This document shows positions 1 through 13,000 of a DNA stretch of 64,000 bases, one piece after another. The DNA comes from Tanypteryx hageni. Its lineage: Eukaryota; Arthropoda; Insecta; Odonata; Petaluridae. Under the pieces are notes generated by a model. The model had not been told where the DNA came from. It did not search any database and worked only from the letters and a program-made list of their open reading frames with translations. The stretch is from NCBI GenBank assembly GCA_028673005.1, contig CM054112.1:25967624-26031623 (forward strand), written 5' to 3'. Made by a program: the position numbers and the translations under genes. Positions within the stretch are counted from its first letter, which is position 1. Each line of letters begins with the position of its first letter.

Positions 1-259
1 AAGCCCAGTAATTGGGACTAATTCTCCTACACGCATGTGCGACAATCACTGCCGGCCGCCATCTTCCTGGTAGGTAAATCATTCCTGCTCAGCATCTGTT
101 GAAGCGTAGGCATTCTTTGTTGCTGTTATTGTAATCTTTGTTGTTATTTCTATTGTATCATTTTTGTTAACATTATCATTGAGTTTTCGTTATTATTATT
201 GTTGAGTTTTCCTTCTGAACTTCGATAATATTTTTGTCGGGCTTGCTGTTAAGTCTGAA

Positions 260-3200
260 ATGGTGAAAGGTGCAGGTTGTTGGTGTTCAGCCATAAACTG
301 CACTAACAACTCAAAGAAATCAGAAGGCGTCAGCTTCTTTCGCTTTCCAAAAGAAGAAGAAAGGTAAGATAAATATTTTCTCGTAATAAAATATTATGTA
401 TACATAATGGTATTTATGCTGTAGTGTTACATACTTCAATTGTAATTTTCTTACAGATCAAGGAAGTGGGTGATAGCTACAAGAAGAGAAGATTTGTTGA
501 AAAAAGACAGCAAATACCTCTGCAATAACTGTAGGATTTGCAGCAAACACTTGGAGAGACACATGTTTCTCAACGATCTCTAAAACCACCTGCATGTACA
601 TGTAGTTCCTACATTGTTTGACGTTCCAAATCCACCTCCTCATATTTCTTGTAAAAGGAAGTTGCCTTATCCTCAATGTGCATCCTCAGTAACAAAGAGG
701 CCTTGTTTCGCAGCAGGTTAGTGGAGAGAAATATGGTGTTACAGTATGTTTCAATAATCTGGATTGAATATAAAATTTACTTGATTACAAATTAACTTTA
801 ATCATAGATGGTAATGCTATAAAATTGATTCTTCATGAATATAATGTTCCATTATGAACTTAAGTAAAACTGTGGGAATTGAAGATTTCATAAGTAGTTC
901 ATGTTTTTTATTTCAGTAAACAATATAATATACAAAATAAAACTGGCAAAATAAGCCATTGAACAGCTAATACTTAAATTGAAAATAGCAAAGTAACAAT
1001 TATTTTAAATGATAATAAATAATAATTATTTCAAATTTTGATGAAAATTGTTTACTACGGATTATTGTTGTTTTTTTAGGCCAACTTAATACTGTTGGAA
1101 ATGTCGGTATTGGAGGAGCAGCACCTAGAAGACACAATTGTACCAGCTGGTTCCTCTATTGAGGAATCATTGGTAATAGATATGCATTTAAGTGAGTTTT
1201 ATTCCTGTAAATGTTAACAGTGAAAGGCACTTTATGTAAATTACTTCTTTGTTTGTTTAAAAATTTCAAACTAACACAATTTTGATGAAATTCACTCTTC
1301 TCTTGATTTGTTGTGGAAAGTTGTCAGGATAACTTATATTGACATTACCTATATGGTTTGCTTTTGTTACAGCATCTCCAGCATCAATGGCGAGTACTGA
1401 GCAGTTGCTGTGTACTGCCTCACAAAGTTTGCTGGAGTGCTCTGTGGAAATCCAAACACCTCCTTCCTTGATTCATGATACTCCGCACAAAGTTGTTTTG
1501 CGAAAGAAAGATCTCTTGAAATGGCCTAGAGACGCTTGATGAAAAAATGTGAGGAAAGCAAGTCTACAGTCCCTTCAACCCTGGATGATTTTAAAACTCT
1601 TTGTAACAAATTTCTGCCATCTTCTGCTGCTTCTTTTGTAAAAATACAGGCAGAAATGAAACAAAAGGTGGGAAAAGGCTGCAGGTATCCAACCTACCTT
1701 AAACAATTTGCATTGCATTTATATTTTTTTGAGTGCTACTGCATACTGTTTTCTTCAGAGCTCATTTCTCTTGCCATCTGTGCGTTCATTAAGGCGCATG
1801 ACACAATCATTGAAGTATGAAGTCAGTTTTAATGACGTACTGTTTCACGCTTTACGATTCAAGGTCCAAGCTTTGTCCAATATTGATAAATTTTGTGCAT
1901 TAAGTGCAGATGAAATGTCCATTAAGACAAATTTATTTTACATCATCTCATCAGATGAAGTAGTAGGATTTTGTCAGAATGGGAAATCAAAAGAATTTAT
2001 ACCTGCCAGGAGTGTACTGGTGCTTATGGCAAGAGGTATCAATTCCTCATGGAAGCAACCCCTGGCATACTTTTTGTTAATGGATCATGTCCTGCCCATG
2101 AAATGAAATATATCATTATTAAGTGTATTTCAAAGTTGAAAGAGGCAGGACTGAAAGTAGTTAGCCTAACTACTGATATGGGCGCAAACTTCGTTCAACT
2201 CAGCAAGTTGCTTGATGTAAGTTGTGAAAAACCTTTTTTCGGTTGAGGAAAATAATGTATTTTATATTTTTGATCCTCCTCATTTACTGAAATCCTTACG
2301 CAACAACTTAATGAAGCATGACTTCTATTATAATGAGAAGATTGCATCATGGAGTGACATCACAAGTTTACTCACATGATAAGCTGCTCAATTTAAGGAT
2401 GATGCCCAAAATTACTGATGAGCATGTTTTCCCTAATAACTTGCAAAAATGAAGGTCAAGCTTGCTGCTCAAGTTATCAGCTATACAGTGGCTAGTACTA
2501 TTGAAACTTATGTCGGCCTAGGGAACGTATGTGACCAAGCTCTGGGTACATCTTATTTGTTAGACCAAATGGATAAATTGTTTGACATGTTGAATTCCTC
2601 TAAGAGGATGGATTGTAAATTCTATAATAGAGCATTCATGGGAGCAAAATACCAGCATGATTTACTTAGGTCAACAAAAGAATTGCTTGACAATATAAGG
2701 GTCTACAGGGGGAGGAAAGAGATAGAAAATTTTTAAATTCATTAATGGCCTAAAAATTACTGTTGGTGCCATTCAGCATTTGTGGGAGGAACTGATAAAA
2801 GTTGATTTCTCATTTCTTTTGACTAGAAGGCTAAACCAAGGTTGTTGGAGAATTATTTTGGTTCAGTCAGAAAAGTTAGTGAGAATGCTATCAATCCAAC
2901 TCAATTTAAGAGGGCCTTTAAGAAACTATTTATGATAGACTATTTTCAGGGTGCTGCTAATATAAACTGTGAGGCAGACTTGGATGTGATTCTGGCCAAA
3001 TTCAACCAAGTGAAAGAATTTAATGTCTGTTTGCTACCCTCTGCCCCACAGGAACTTTCTTTATTAAGGGTAAAAACATCCTCCTCATGAAAAAAATGAA
3101 CTTACCTATGTTAGTGGCTATTTAGCCAAACTGTCTGGAGAAGCGTTACTGTGATACGCGTGTCAGCTTTTTAAATGGCAACATACAGAAAACAGGAGAT

Positions 3201-3521
3201 GCAACATTGTTTTGCCAACAGAAGGCTTATGAGTCTAAAAATAAAGAAAAATTTGGTAAGTTAAAGATTCCAAATGATAATTTTATTAACTATGTTTCTG
3301 AGATGGAGGAAATTTTTGTTAATTATGTAAAAGACATGATCCTCCGGGTGTCATTTGGCCATTGCATGGTCGATTTAATTTTACAAAATGTAAAATTCAC
3401 TCCTCCATGTACTGCACTTGATGTATTTTTTTTAACAAAGCTCTATGTTAGGCTTAGAATTTATTACATAATAAAATATACAAACAGAATGTTATCTTGT
3501 AGAAAAAATAGGAAATTGTAA
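260..3521 (+). pseudogene. THAP-domain P-element/THAP9-like transposase pseudogene
   Basis: P-element transposases cut and paste DNA with an RNase-H-like core and bind DNA through an N-terminal THAP finger. Exon 1 (260-363, donor GTAAGA) encodes GCWCSAINCTNNSKK and SFFRFP. Exon 2 starts at 457 after TTTTCTTACAG and encodes RKWVIATRRE, ICSKHLE and a VVPTLFDVPNPPP motif. That gives the C2CH finger, the conserved Trp and the AVPT-like box. Exon 2 carries a stop (TAA) at 581-583. Downstream frames encode the helical region (FALHLYF, LPSVRSLRR), the catalytic-region motif ALSADEMSIK, and the C-terminal LENYFGSVRK, YVSGYLAKLSG and LYVRLRIYY. Several frameshifts and stops separate these pieces, so no protein is made. 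The preserved splice signals suggest descent from an intron-containing active element. Confidence 0.85.
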
Positions 3522-3545
3522 AAAATTTATAATTTTTGTTAATAA
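260..3545 (+). mobile_element. P-element-like (THAP) transposon, decayed
   Basis: The segment runs from an ATG with a THAP zinc finger to the stop of a P-element/THAP9-type transposase and a nearby AATAAA at 3541. It probably lies in an upstream NRBP1 intron, since NRBP1 exons begin at 6969 on the same strand. I could not identify terminal inverted repeats or a target duplication, so the true ends may lie outside these limits. Confidence 0.7.
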
Positions 3546-4179
3546 AAACATTGGCATAAGCAAATGATCTTCCTTATTATTGAAATATAGTATATTCATA
3601 TTGCAAGTGAGCATGGCAGTGACATTGATTTAGATTTTAACTTTAGTTTTTAAATATTTTAATTATTATTTTAGATAGTTCTAACCATTAGATAAGTGTT
3701 GATCACTAGTGTTTGGATTGCTATATTGCTTTTAACTAAGTTACTATTACCTATTTGATAAGAGTATTTAAGCCCTGTGGATTATATTTACTACAATGGG
3801 AGTCTATTGAACGTGGTTGTTACATGCAAAATTGCTTTAAATCTCTGCTTTGTTAATGTTAATTAATTTTTCTTTAGATATTCCTTAAAATAAAGTTAAA
3901 CTTAAAAAATATACATAGTACAAGCATATATTGCAGGAAATGAAGGGCCTATTGTTATTCTCCAAGAAACAGATTTTAAATAAACTTCACATTTTCTTCA
4001 GAGAAACGATATAAATTTTTATAGCCGTTAGTTGTTGAAACTCGTCTTTTCTAGTATTTTTTAATTTTTTGTCACCGTAAACTGCCAAATCAATTTATAT
4101 TTAGGGTCAATTATTATGAAAATAGAGTACGTACTTCAAAATATCTTAGCAAGCCCTTTACCTCACTTTAAAAAATATA

Positions 4180-5454
4180 CGAGGTGCTACCCAAAAGTTC
4201 CGGGAGTTTGAATAGCGCACCCAAACCTCTTGTAGTACGGCCACTTGTCGCTAGGTAGTGCTGGCAGTATCCTTTGTGAATGAGTGTGCAACGTGGCGGC
4301 TAGCTGAGTGCACGTGTTCGCTAGTTCTATGCATTTTTGTAATGTCGTGTTTGAGTGGTTCTGCGAATTTGTTTCGAACTGAACTGAAAATGTTAAGGAG
4401 CAAAGAATTTGCATCAAATTATGCTTCGAACTTGGCAAGACAGCAGCAGAAACACACAGAATGCTTAAACAAGCATTTGGTAATGATTCTTTAAGCCAAA
4501 GCAAAACTTCCTTTGGTACAAATGTTTCAAGGACGGACGGACATCTGTCGACGACGATGAGCACAAGCACAACTCCAGAAAGCATGGCAAAAGTGCGTGA
4601 GACCAAAGGCGAACAATCCATGACATTTGTGACATTGTCGGACTGTCGTACGGGACGTGTCAATGCATTTTGTCGGAGGATTTGAACATGAGACGCATTG
4701 CTGCAAAATTTGTTTCGAGACTGCTGAGCAACAACCAGAAAGACCATCGCGTTGCTGTCTTCAGGGAGCTTCAAAATGAAGTTGGAGATGACGCCAACTT
4801 CATCTCCAAGGTCATAACTGGTGATGAATCTTGGGTTTATGGTTATGACCCTGAGACAAAGCAGCAGTCTTCACAGTGGAAGTCGCCAAATTCACAGCGG
4901 CCAAAAAAAGCACGTCAAGTTCGCAGCAATGTCAAGTCCATGTTGATCATTTTTTTGACGTCGACGGGATCGTCCACAAAGAATTCCACCCACCCGGTCA
5001 AATTGTCAATGGAAAGTTTTACTGCAATGTTTTGAAGCGGCTAGGGGAGAACGTCCGACGCAAACGCCCAGACAAGTGGCGCAACAATGACTGAGTGCTC
5101 CACCATGGCAATGCACCCGCCCACACGTCACTTGTTATTAGGCAGTTCCTGCCTTCCAAAAACATGACAGTCATCCTTCTACTCTCCTGACCTTGCCCCC
5201 TGTAACTTTTTCCTGTTCCCCAAAATGAAACTCCAGCTGAAAGGGCGACGTTTTGACACGATTGAGGAGATCCGGGCAGAATTGCAAGAGGTGCTTAACA
5301 CGCTCACACCTGCAGACTTTCAAGGGTGCTTTGCATCATGGAAAAAAACGCTGGGAATACTGTATAAAAGCCCAAGGGGACGGTGGGAATTAGGACTTAA
5401 CGTAAGTAATTTTTTTTTATGCACAAATTCCCAGAACTTTTGGGTAGCACCTTG
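4180..5454 (+). mobile_element. mariner transposon, full length, TA target duplication
   Basis: Inverted termini read GAGGTGCTACCCAAAAGTTC on the left and AAGGTGCTACCCAAAAGTTC on the complement of the right, flanked by TA at 4178-4179 and 5455-5456. Length 1275 bp is the usual mariner size. It encodes a broken transposase on the + strand. Confidence 0.93.
4390..5400 (+). pseudogene. mariner transposase pseudogene, catalytic residues lost
   Basis: Mariner transposases use a D,D34D triad. Pieces in different frames encode the N-terminal helix-turn-helix (ELGKTAAETHRMLKQAFG), the linker (LRRIAAKFV-type, here MRRIAAKFVSRLLSNNQK), and the core. The first Asp is present in ITGDESWVYGYDPETKQQ (about 4815-4865). 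The second site near 5102 reads HHGNAPAH where the family has HHDNAPAH. The third, near 5200, reads SPDLAPCNFF where the family has CD. Two of the three catalytic Asp are therefore changed, besides several frameshifts and a stop near 5092. The element cannot move itself. Confidence 0.88.
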
Positions 5455-5456
5455 TA

Positions 5457-5992
5457 AGCATATGCTTAAAGCATTAAGCAAAAGCTTGGGTTTATTCACA
5501 CAATTTTAAGCAAATGCTTAAGAAAAATCATAAAAATAAACCAATGCTATTTTTTTATTCACCCCAAATCAAGCATTTGCTTAAAAATGATAGAAATCTT
5601 AAGTATTGGCTTATTACTTATTCACTCGAGCCAATATTTACAAACAATGTCAGTTTAATAGTATACTGCTTAGGATTCGGAATCGCTGATTATTGTATAT
5701 GTACCTATTTAAGGAGTTTCATATTAGTAAGTGTTATTACTATGCCAAGTACTAATTCCTTCTCAATAATCATTTAATATTCTTCATTACTTTAGTTAGG
5801 GCTTGTAAGCAGACAATGCAAAATTGTCTGGTTTTTTTATGCTCATCAAAATGAAATGTAAGATCACGTGAAGAAAATTCATTTTTAAAGTCATCTATGT
5901 ATCTAAAGAAAGATGCAGGGATATCGAGATAAAAAGGAGTGTTTCACAAAAATATACGCTTACTTAATTAGCCTTACTGTAGTTATGAGATT
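5457..5992. other. Short palindromic AAGCATTTGCTTAA-type motifs; no gene
   Basis: From 5457 to about 5640 the motif TTAAGCAAATGCTTAAG and its partial forms recur four or five times in both orientations, in AT-rich DNA directly after the mariner. The pattern suggests ends of a small inverted-repeat element, but I could not set its limits. The rest shows no coding or repeat signal. Confidence 0.4.
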
Positions 5993-6000
5993 TTACTTAC

Positions 6001-6240
6001 TAGCAAAATGACGGCCGTAACTGCGAAAGCAGCCGCTAGGGATATGAATTGCCACAAGAATATCAAAGAGACTGACAGTGTATGTCCCTTCTGATTCCAT
6101 GGGTTCATTCTGTGCCTTGGCGGTCTTCGTAAAGAGTAGGCTAATGCTGGCACCTGGTTTCCCTCCTTCCTTGTGTTTATGTTTGGTGTGGAAGGAGTAA
6201 TGGCTATAATAATCCAAGAGATTGCATATCCAGAAATTCC
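6001..6240 (-). other. Exon-like open segment of unknown identity
   Basis: An open minus-strand frame with higher GC than its surroundings encodes peptides such as GKPGASISLLFTKTAKAQNE and GTYTVSLFDILVAIHIPSGC. Its 5' side follows a possible acceptor (TTGGATTATTATAG) and its 3' side meets a good donor (CTA followed by GTAAGTAAAA, at about 5997 on this strand). I do not recognise the protein. It could be a captured exon in a transposon, a processed fragment, or chance. It is opposite in strand to NRBP1. Confidence 0.25.
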
Positions 6241-6968
6241 ATAAAAACAAACGTTGATATTTTAATGTTTTTTTTCTATTTAAGCCACTTTTTTAAATTT
6301 GTTCAATTTATTTCTGTTTTGGCCATGGAAATGAGGTTTTGTGTGTGGTGTGATAAACTTAAAAATCATCTTGAATTTGAGAATAATTATTAACATACTA
6401 ACTTCAGAGTCAAATGTTTAAAAAATTGTCATAAGCCACTGATATTTTTCTTCACACTTTTCTAATTAAAATATTCACTTTTGTAATTTAAGAACAGTTT
6501 TTATCTGGTAGCTACACTTTTCCAATTCATATTTGAGTAATGCTAGTGTTATTCAAATATTTGACCTTGAGAACTCATGTTACCTGAGAGTCGAAATAAA
6601 AGACAGCAGCCAACAGGTTGTCATCTTGAGTAATTTATATGCATGTTACTTGACTATAGTGATCTGTTAAAATATATAAGAATTGCCTGGTTTTGTGCCA
6701 TTTTTAAAAACATTTCTCTTCATGAAATGCCATGCAATATTAACACCTTCAAGTTTCATATTTTTTAATGTATAATTTTATTTGTTGTTAATGGTAAACT
6801 GTAGCATGTATGATTTGTAAACAGGTATTACTTGAAATGCAAAATATTATTTTCAGAACCACATGTAGACATTTAATATGCTAAATTGAAATTGATTCTT
6901 GTTGAGGATTGATATGGATTCTTTTTCATCTTGTAGCATTTTGTAGTTTTTTGACTCTCCTTCCTCAG
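6241..6968. other. NRBP1 intron, no recognisable feature
   Basis: AT-rich DNA leading to the acceptor at 6957-6968. I looked for the preceding NRBP1 exon here (conserved WKRWCTQILSAL-type segment) and did not find it. Confidence 0.5.
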
Positions 6969-7063
6969 TTACCTGCATTCCTGCTCGCCAGCCATAGTTC
7001 ATGCCAATCTCACCTGTGATACCATCTTCATTCAGCACAATGGCTTGGTTAAGATAGGCTCAG
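6969..7063 (+). CDS. NRBP1: NRBP1 exon a: catalytic-loop region
   Basis: The exon follows the acceptor CTCCTTCCTCAG and ends at the donor GTGAGA. It reads YLHSCSPAIVHANLTCD and then the strand before KIGS. HAN replaces the HRD catalytic aspartate motif and IGS replaces DFG, the hallmarks of this pseudokinase. It starts with the last base of a split codon and leaves one base (phase 1) that joins the next exon to make Val. Confidence 0.92.
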
Positions 7064-10000
7064 GTGAGATGTCTTCCATCTTTACTAAAAATTCAAGTTT
7101 ATATAGGACTTCTTACTTTTGTTTTAGCTCCAGTCATGTTATTTAAGTGAAATGTGTAATTATCTTGGGGCATAATTATTTTCAAAAAAGAAAACCTACT
7201 TGCTGTATATTTAGTTTCAAGTTTCATCACATGGTAGAGAATTCCATGCACCTCCCATAAAGGAGTCGCTAGCTTTGCTGAATTTTATTTTGTGAATAAT
7301 TGCACTGATGTGGAAATTAAGGATATTTCATACTGTTTTTAGCATGACTCAATCGTTTTGTAAATATTTAACTTTAGGGTCGCTTGTCATAATTTTCCAG
7401 TATTTTCCCAGGCAAAAAGATTTCTTTTTGGCTAAAAGATGACAAGATAGATAAGTTTTCACTAAATCTTGTAACTGTTCTATTTATATCTCCCAGGACT
7501 CTTCCATAGGGTAACTTTTTTTGCAAGCAAACAGTTTTGTTCTTTGTTAAAAGTTTGTTATCATAAAAATATCATTAAATGGATTATCTCTCCACTTAAT
7601 GTCATTCATATACCGTATCTGCCCGAATATAAGCTGATGTTTTTCGTCAAAATCTATCATGAAAAAATCACCCCTTGGCTTTAATGTGAGTAAAAAAAAA
7701 ATTGGGGTTAGGGTTAAGTCTTGTAGTCATCCATAGATGGCAGCACATCTCTCTATGCCGTTGCATTCAAATGATCCTCCTATATATAATTTTGAATGTA
7801 TGTACGTACGTACATAAACTTGACGCTGATGTCATCAATGGTACTTTTTAATGCGTTTTTAACAAACTTCCCGATTAGGTGGAAGGTTGAAATTTGACAG
7901 GAATGTTTCATTCAGACATAACAATTAAATGACGAAAAAAGACCCGAGTTCTACTCCAGGGATGCGATTTCCATTTCCCGTACGATAACACGTAAAAATC
8001 AACTTTTTAAAGTGCAGGCTTTTATTCTTTCGGAAATTAAAATCAGAAAGAGTTGATGTACGATCTTCGAATTGAACTGTTTTAGGAAAATTAATGAAGT
8101 TTCTTATTCTATTCATATTTTTCTGCCTACCATTCGAAATCTCTCATATTAAACATTTAAATCACATATTTTTGGAAAATATCGGCTTTTAAATGGGACG
8201 TTGCCTTGCCGACCACATCATTGTTAAACTTCGAGAATCAATTGTTGTCACAACATGCATACGTGTAATATATACGAGTGCATAGATTGCCTTAAATTAT
8301 CGTAGGATTTTTCATGAAATTATTACGTAATCCTAATGGGACTGGGATTTAGTTTGGATTCTTTTGCTTATATAAATGACTATATAGATATAGAGTAAGT
8401 GAGAGGGGATGTGGGATATTCAGAATACTTTTATCATAATCCCGTCATATTTGATGGGCATTTACACTAGTAGTACTATATTTTTCGTAAAGTAAATGTT
8501 TGACGTACGATGAATATTAATGATTAAATAATAAAGCTAGAATACTGAATTTAGCAGTAACTGTGTTTTGTTATCGCTGTTACCTGTTCTTTCATTTCTA
8601 AATGCTATTGGATATTTTCTTTCATTTCTAAATGCTATTGGATATTTTCTTTCATTTCTCAGGGCTATGCATATTATCATTAAGAATAGTTAGCGATTTG
8701 TATTATTTTTCATTAGCCATTAAAAGAAGTTTCTATTAGTTTTACTTGGTTATTGTAGTTATTGCTATAGCAATTGTAATGTTTGTATGCATGTTAAAAC
8801 CTCATTCAAGGAATCTATTAAAATTCCATACATTGACTACGCAGACGATTATGCAAAGTGTGATGATGGCTTTTGATCGTCAACTATTTGAATTTCGGTA
8901 AAACTTTACATGAACGTCTATAATTATAAAAATGCAATTTCTTAAGGCAATGTAAATGATAATTTCATTGGAAATTGACTTATATTTGGGCAGATACAGT
9001 ATATCATTTTGAATGATTCAGTAAGAATTTTATGCAGTAAATTTGTGTCTGATATCTTTCCCCTCAAAAGATAATCATCCGTCTTTTTTCCAATATGTCG
9101 CATCATGTCATAAAATCCCGATAAATATTAATAAAGCACCTTGACCTTTTCTATTAATAAATAATGGTAATGCTTAGTTTTTCATTTTATCTGACGTAAT
9201 TCAATTCCTTTGTAGTGGCTCCAGATGCCATCCATCAACATGTAAAGACTTGTCGTGAGAAGATGAAGAGCATGCACTTCTTGGCCCCAGAATATGGAAG
9301 TAAGCATCTTCCTAATTGTGTGGATCCTGAAAATTGCATTGCTATTTGCTAATCAAATATATAACTATCACATTGTGATTTTTTTATGTCGTCAGCAGTG
9401 AAAGTTTCCTAATCTTCTATTTCTTTGGTAAATAAAGCAAGTTTAACGTTGATTTATAATTCTCTATAAGCACACTGGTAACTGATGCTTATGTTTCTCT
9501 CTATAACATAAGACTTTTTACAATTGAATGAATATTTACATTGGTATTTTTGCAACAATTTTTTTTTAAATAATTCATTTGTTAGAAACCCAGGTGAGAG
9601 AATCATTTGCTGTTGATGAAGTATTTGTCCTTACTGTATTTTAGCAAGTGTCACCACTCCTTCCATGGACATATATTCCTTTGGGATCTGTGCCCTTGAA
9701 ATGGCAGCCTTAGAAATACAAGGTAATGGAGACTCAGGGTCCCTTGTCACTGAAGACCACGTAAATCGAACCATTGAAGCTCTGGAAGACCCCTCCCAAC
9801 GTGACTTTATCCGCAGGTAAATTGTCACAATCTTAATTCTAAGAATTTTGACTGCTCTACCCTTTCTTTTTAGCTCCTCTGTGACAGCCTCTTTGCAGGG
9901 TGTTGCTTAATTGTTTATTAGTAGTTTTAAACTCCTCTCAAAGAATAGTTTGATTATATTACCTCAGGAAACTTATATATTATGTATGAGCTTCTTCTGC

Positions 10001-13000
10001 AAAAAATATACCGTATATACTCGTGTATAGGTGGAGGTTTTTAGACCAAATTTTTTGCGAAAAACTCGGGGGTCAACTTATACACGAGAAATATTTTTGA
10101 TAGGTTTAAACCCATGATGTTATTTGACCTGTGGTTATTGAAATTTGATGGAATTTACACTCTTGTTGTACTTTAACTGTATTGATAACTGTCGAATATT
10201 TAAATACCAATGTATATGAAAGAATAACTTACTATATTATTTGGTGATCCTAAGTTGATCTTTGATGCTTTGCTAATAATTAGGCAATTTGGGTTCTGTA
10301 ACATGACGGCGGCAAGATAGAAAACTGGCAGCAAGACATGCGCAATATGGTAACTCTGTAACATGTAAACAAAGAAACACCTAATCGATGACTCGCGGAA
10401 AGGCGACGCCTACCTCGATGCATCGCAGATTAAATTAGTATCTGCCGAAGTATTTGTGGTATAAAAATTTTGGTACTTTGCGTATAACCTGAGCAAAGAT
10501 AAACAAGGCAATGCTAGCGATGGCGACGCCGAGAAAGCAACAAGAAATAGAACTACCAGGAGAAAAGGTGGAAAAACGGAAGACAAACGTAAATCTATAT
10601 TTTTGTAAGTAGATATTTTTGTAAACTAGAATTTTGACAAATATAATTACCATCGTAAACAATAATTAGCATTATCGTTACGTTTCTCTTTCTTAAAAGT
10701 AAGCTGCTCAACTGTTCCATGTACGAAACATGCGCTTTCCGAGATGTAGGTTCCTTCGTTCCTCGTGCAAAAACGTGAGAAACGGATTTCCTAGAACCAC
10801 GTAGGTCATCTTTCCGCCAGTTTATCATCAGTTTCAGCGTCATCTATCCTCCGTGGTCCAATGTCAGTTTTGTTACCTGTTCTTTACAAAGATAGCTTCT
10901 GAATGAGCGCTGGGACGAAATACGAAGTCTATACAGAGGATCCAGAGTTATTCTATCTATTAAAAGATGTATACAATGTTACAACTTTGATGTTGTGCAG
11001 TGGTGCTGGAGGAGACATCAGACTGCTCTTTGACACAACGTAGTTATATCAGACTAAAGGGAACTTAATGGATCAACACATATTGAATACAAAAAATTCG
11101 TTCTACTACACCTGAAAATCTGGAGTCGACTTATACACGAGAAATATGAAAAGGCAAAAAAATTTATGAAAAAGTCGGGGGTCGACCTATACACGAGATT
11201 GACTTATACACAAGTATATATGGTAGTTTTTATGCATTAATTTGATAAACTGTAATGTTGTTAGCAGTCATCTTAATTTTAGCCCATGTTTTTTCTTTTT
11301 TTACTAAAATCTAGTGTTTACTCAATATTTACTAACTCAGATATTTCCATTGTCATTTGATAGTGTTAAAAGAAAAACTCCAATTTGCTATTCTGTACAC
11401 ATTCCTGATTTTTATAGGACTTTTCTTTAGGGAACAATATATGTGGACACATTTTAAAAAATCGTCTCTTTTCTGTTCTGATGGCTCTTAAGAAGTTAAC
11501 GGATATCGGAATTCACTTTGGTGTCACAAGCATCTATATACCACCTGTCTACTCTAATCTGTGCTTGTGGTTTGAAGAATTCTCAGTTAAATCTTTTGAT
11601 AGCTTAGTTCAGGCATGTCAAGCTGGTGGCCCACTGGCTTAATGCAGCTCTTTCTATCCCTTACTGTGGCCCGATATCTAATTTTTTTCAAGTGAATCAT
11701 GTGGGATTTCATATAAATGCTTTATATTAGGGAAAAGGAGACTATATTTTTCATTGTTACTGAATTACAATAGAATGCATTTTCTAAATTATTGTTCTTA
11801 ATTGCAAAACAGGCTAAACAGCTAACATCTATCCTACCAGCTCTGGCCCTCATTAAACAACTGAGGCCCTTCACTAACATTCATCACTTTAATGCGACCT
11901 TTCCATAACATTCATCGCTTTATTGCGGCATGGATGCCTCTTGGAGTTTGACATGCCTGGTTTAGTTGGTTAAAGCACATAGCTGGCAAATGTGAGACAT
12001 GGGTTGGATTCTTTGTTTTCTACTCAAATTTCAAATTTTAGTCTGATATTGTTGAATAATTGATGTTTGCTAACAGAACTTTTTTATGAATTGGCTAACC
12101 ATATGATATATTGTGCAATGCATAATAGATTCATTTTGTAATCAGAATGAAGGCTAGTGTATGAGTTAATAAATGTTTTGCAAAAGATTTTGTATTTTTT
12201 TGCAGGTGTTTGAAGACTGATCCCCGGGAGAGACCAGGAGCCAGGGAGTTATTGTTTCACCCTCTTTTGTTTGAAGTACATTCTCTTAAGCTGCTGGCTG
12301 CCCATGCACTTGTTCGGAGAGCTGGTAAGACCTTTTACCTCTATAAGGCTGGCTTACAGTTAGTGTTCTTTGAAGGTAATGCATGCAGTCACCCTATTAT
12401 TCAACTGGGTGCCTTCTTGGAAGAAAATAGTTTCAATTAATTGTATACCTGAATTTCAGAATCCCCTAAAATACTTTGTATTTTGTCCTAACTCTAAACT
12501 TATAAATTTTTAAGGAAAAAACAGTGAGCATAACATGAGCAAATATAGTATACTAGCAGAAATGCCTGGCTTCGCTCAGGAAAGTTTTCTTTTAAGTAGC
12601 AAACAATTTTTATTATTTATTATTTTTATTTGATATATCACTTTTTATGTCATATTACAATAAAACTGATACAATAAATTCTGAAATTTACTTACTTTCA
12701 CTGTTGGGTACTCCAAGTTCACCAAACGTTCCCATTCCTTAATTGAGCAAGTGATGTTTACATTAACATTTACTATTTTATGTATGGTATTGTAAAGTTT
12801 TATCATTAATATAATTACGCATTAACGTTTTACTTAATATTCACATAAATAGATGTACCGAAACCTTTAAGGCAGCAATAAAATTGTGGATTATGTCAAT
12901 ACTATTAGTCAAAATGTAAACAATAAACATCTTGGTTACCGAACAAATGTAAATACATGTATCGATTTATGTTGTGATAAATCTTTCAATGTTAATGGTA

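Larger units (their letters stand above)
7611..9001. mobile_element. TA-flanked inverted-repeat element (1.4 kb), terminus ACCGTATCTGCCCGAATATA
   Basis: The left end reads TACCGTATCTGCCCGAATAT and the complement of the right end reads TACTGTATCTGCCCAAATAT, with TA flanks on both sides. No transposase is visible, so this is a non-autonomous element of Tc1/mariner or pogo type by its TA target. The interior includes a Helitron 3' end (8443-8470), a 30 bp tandem repeat (8589-8660) and a segment repeated in inverse orientation near 59.1-59.35 kb. Confidence 0.75.

Noticed and set aside
12325..12440. Extension of NRBP1 exon d past 12324
   Set aside because: The GTAAGA donor at 12325 and the phase match to 16795 show this is intron; the extra residues match nothing in the family.
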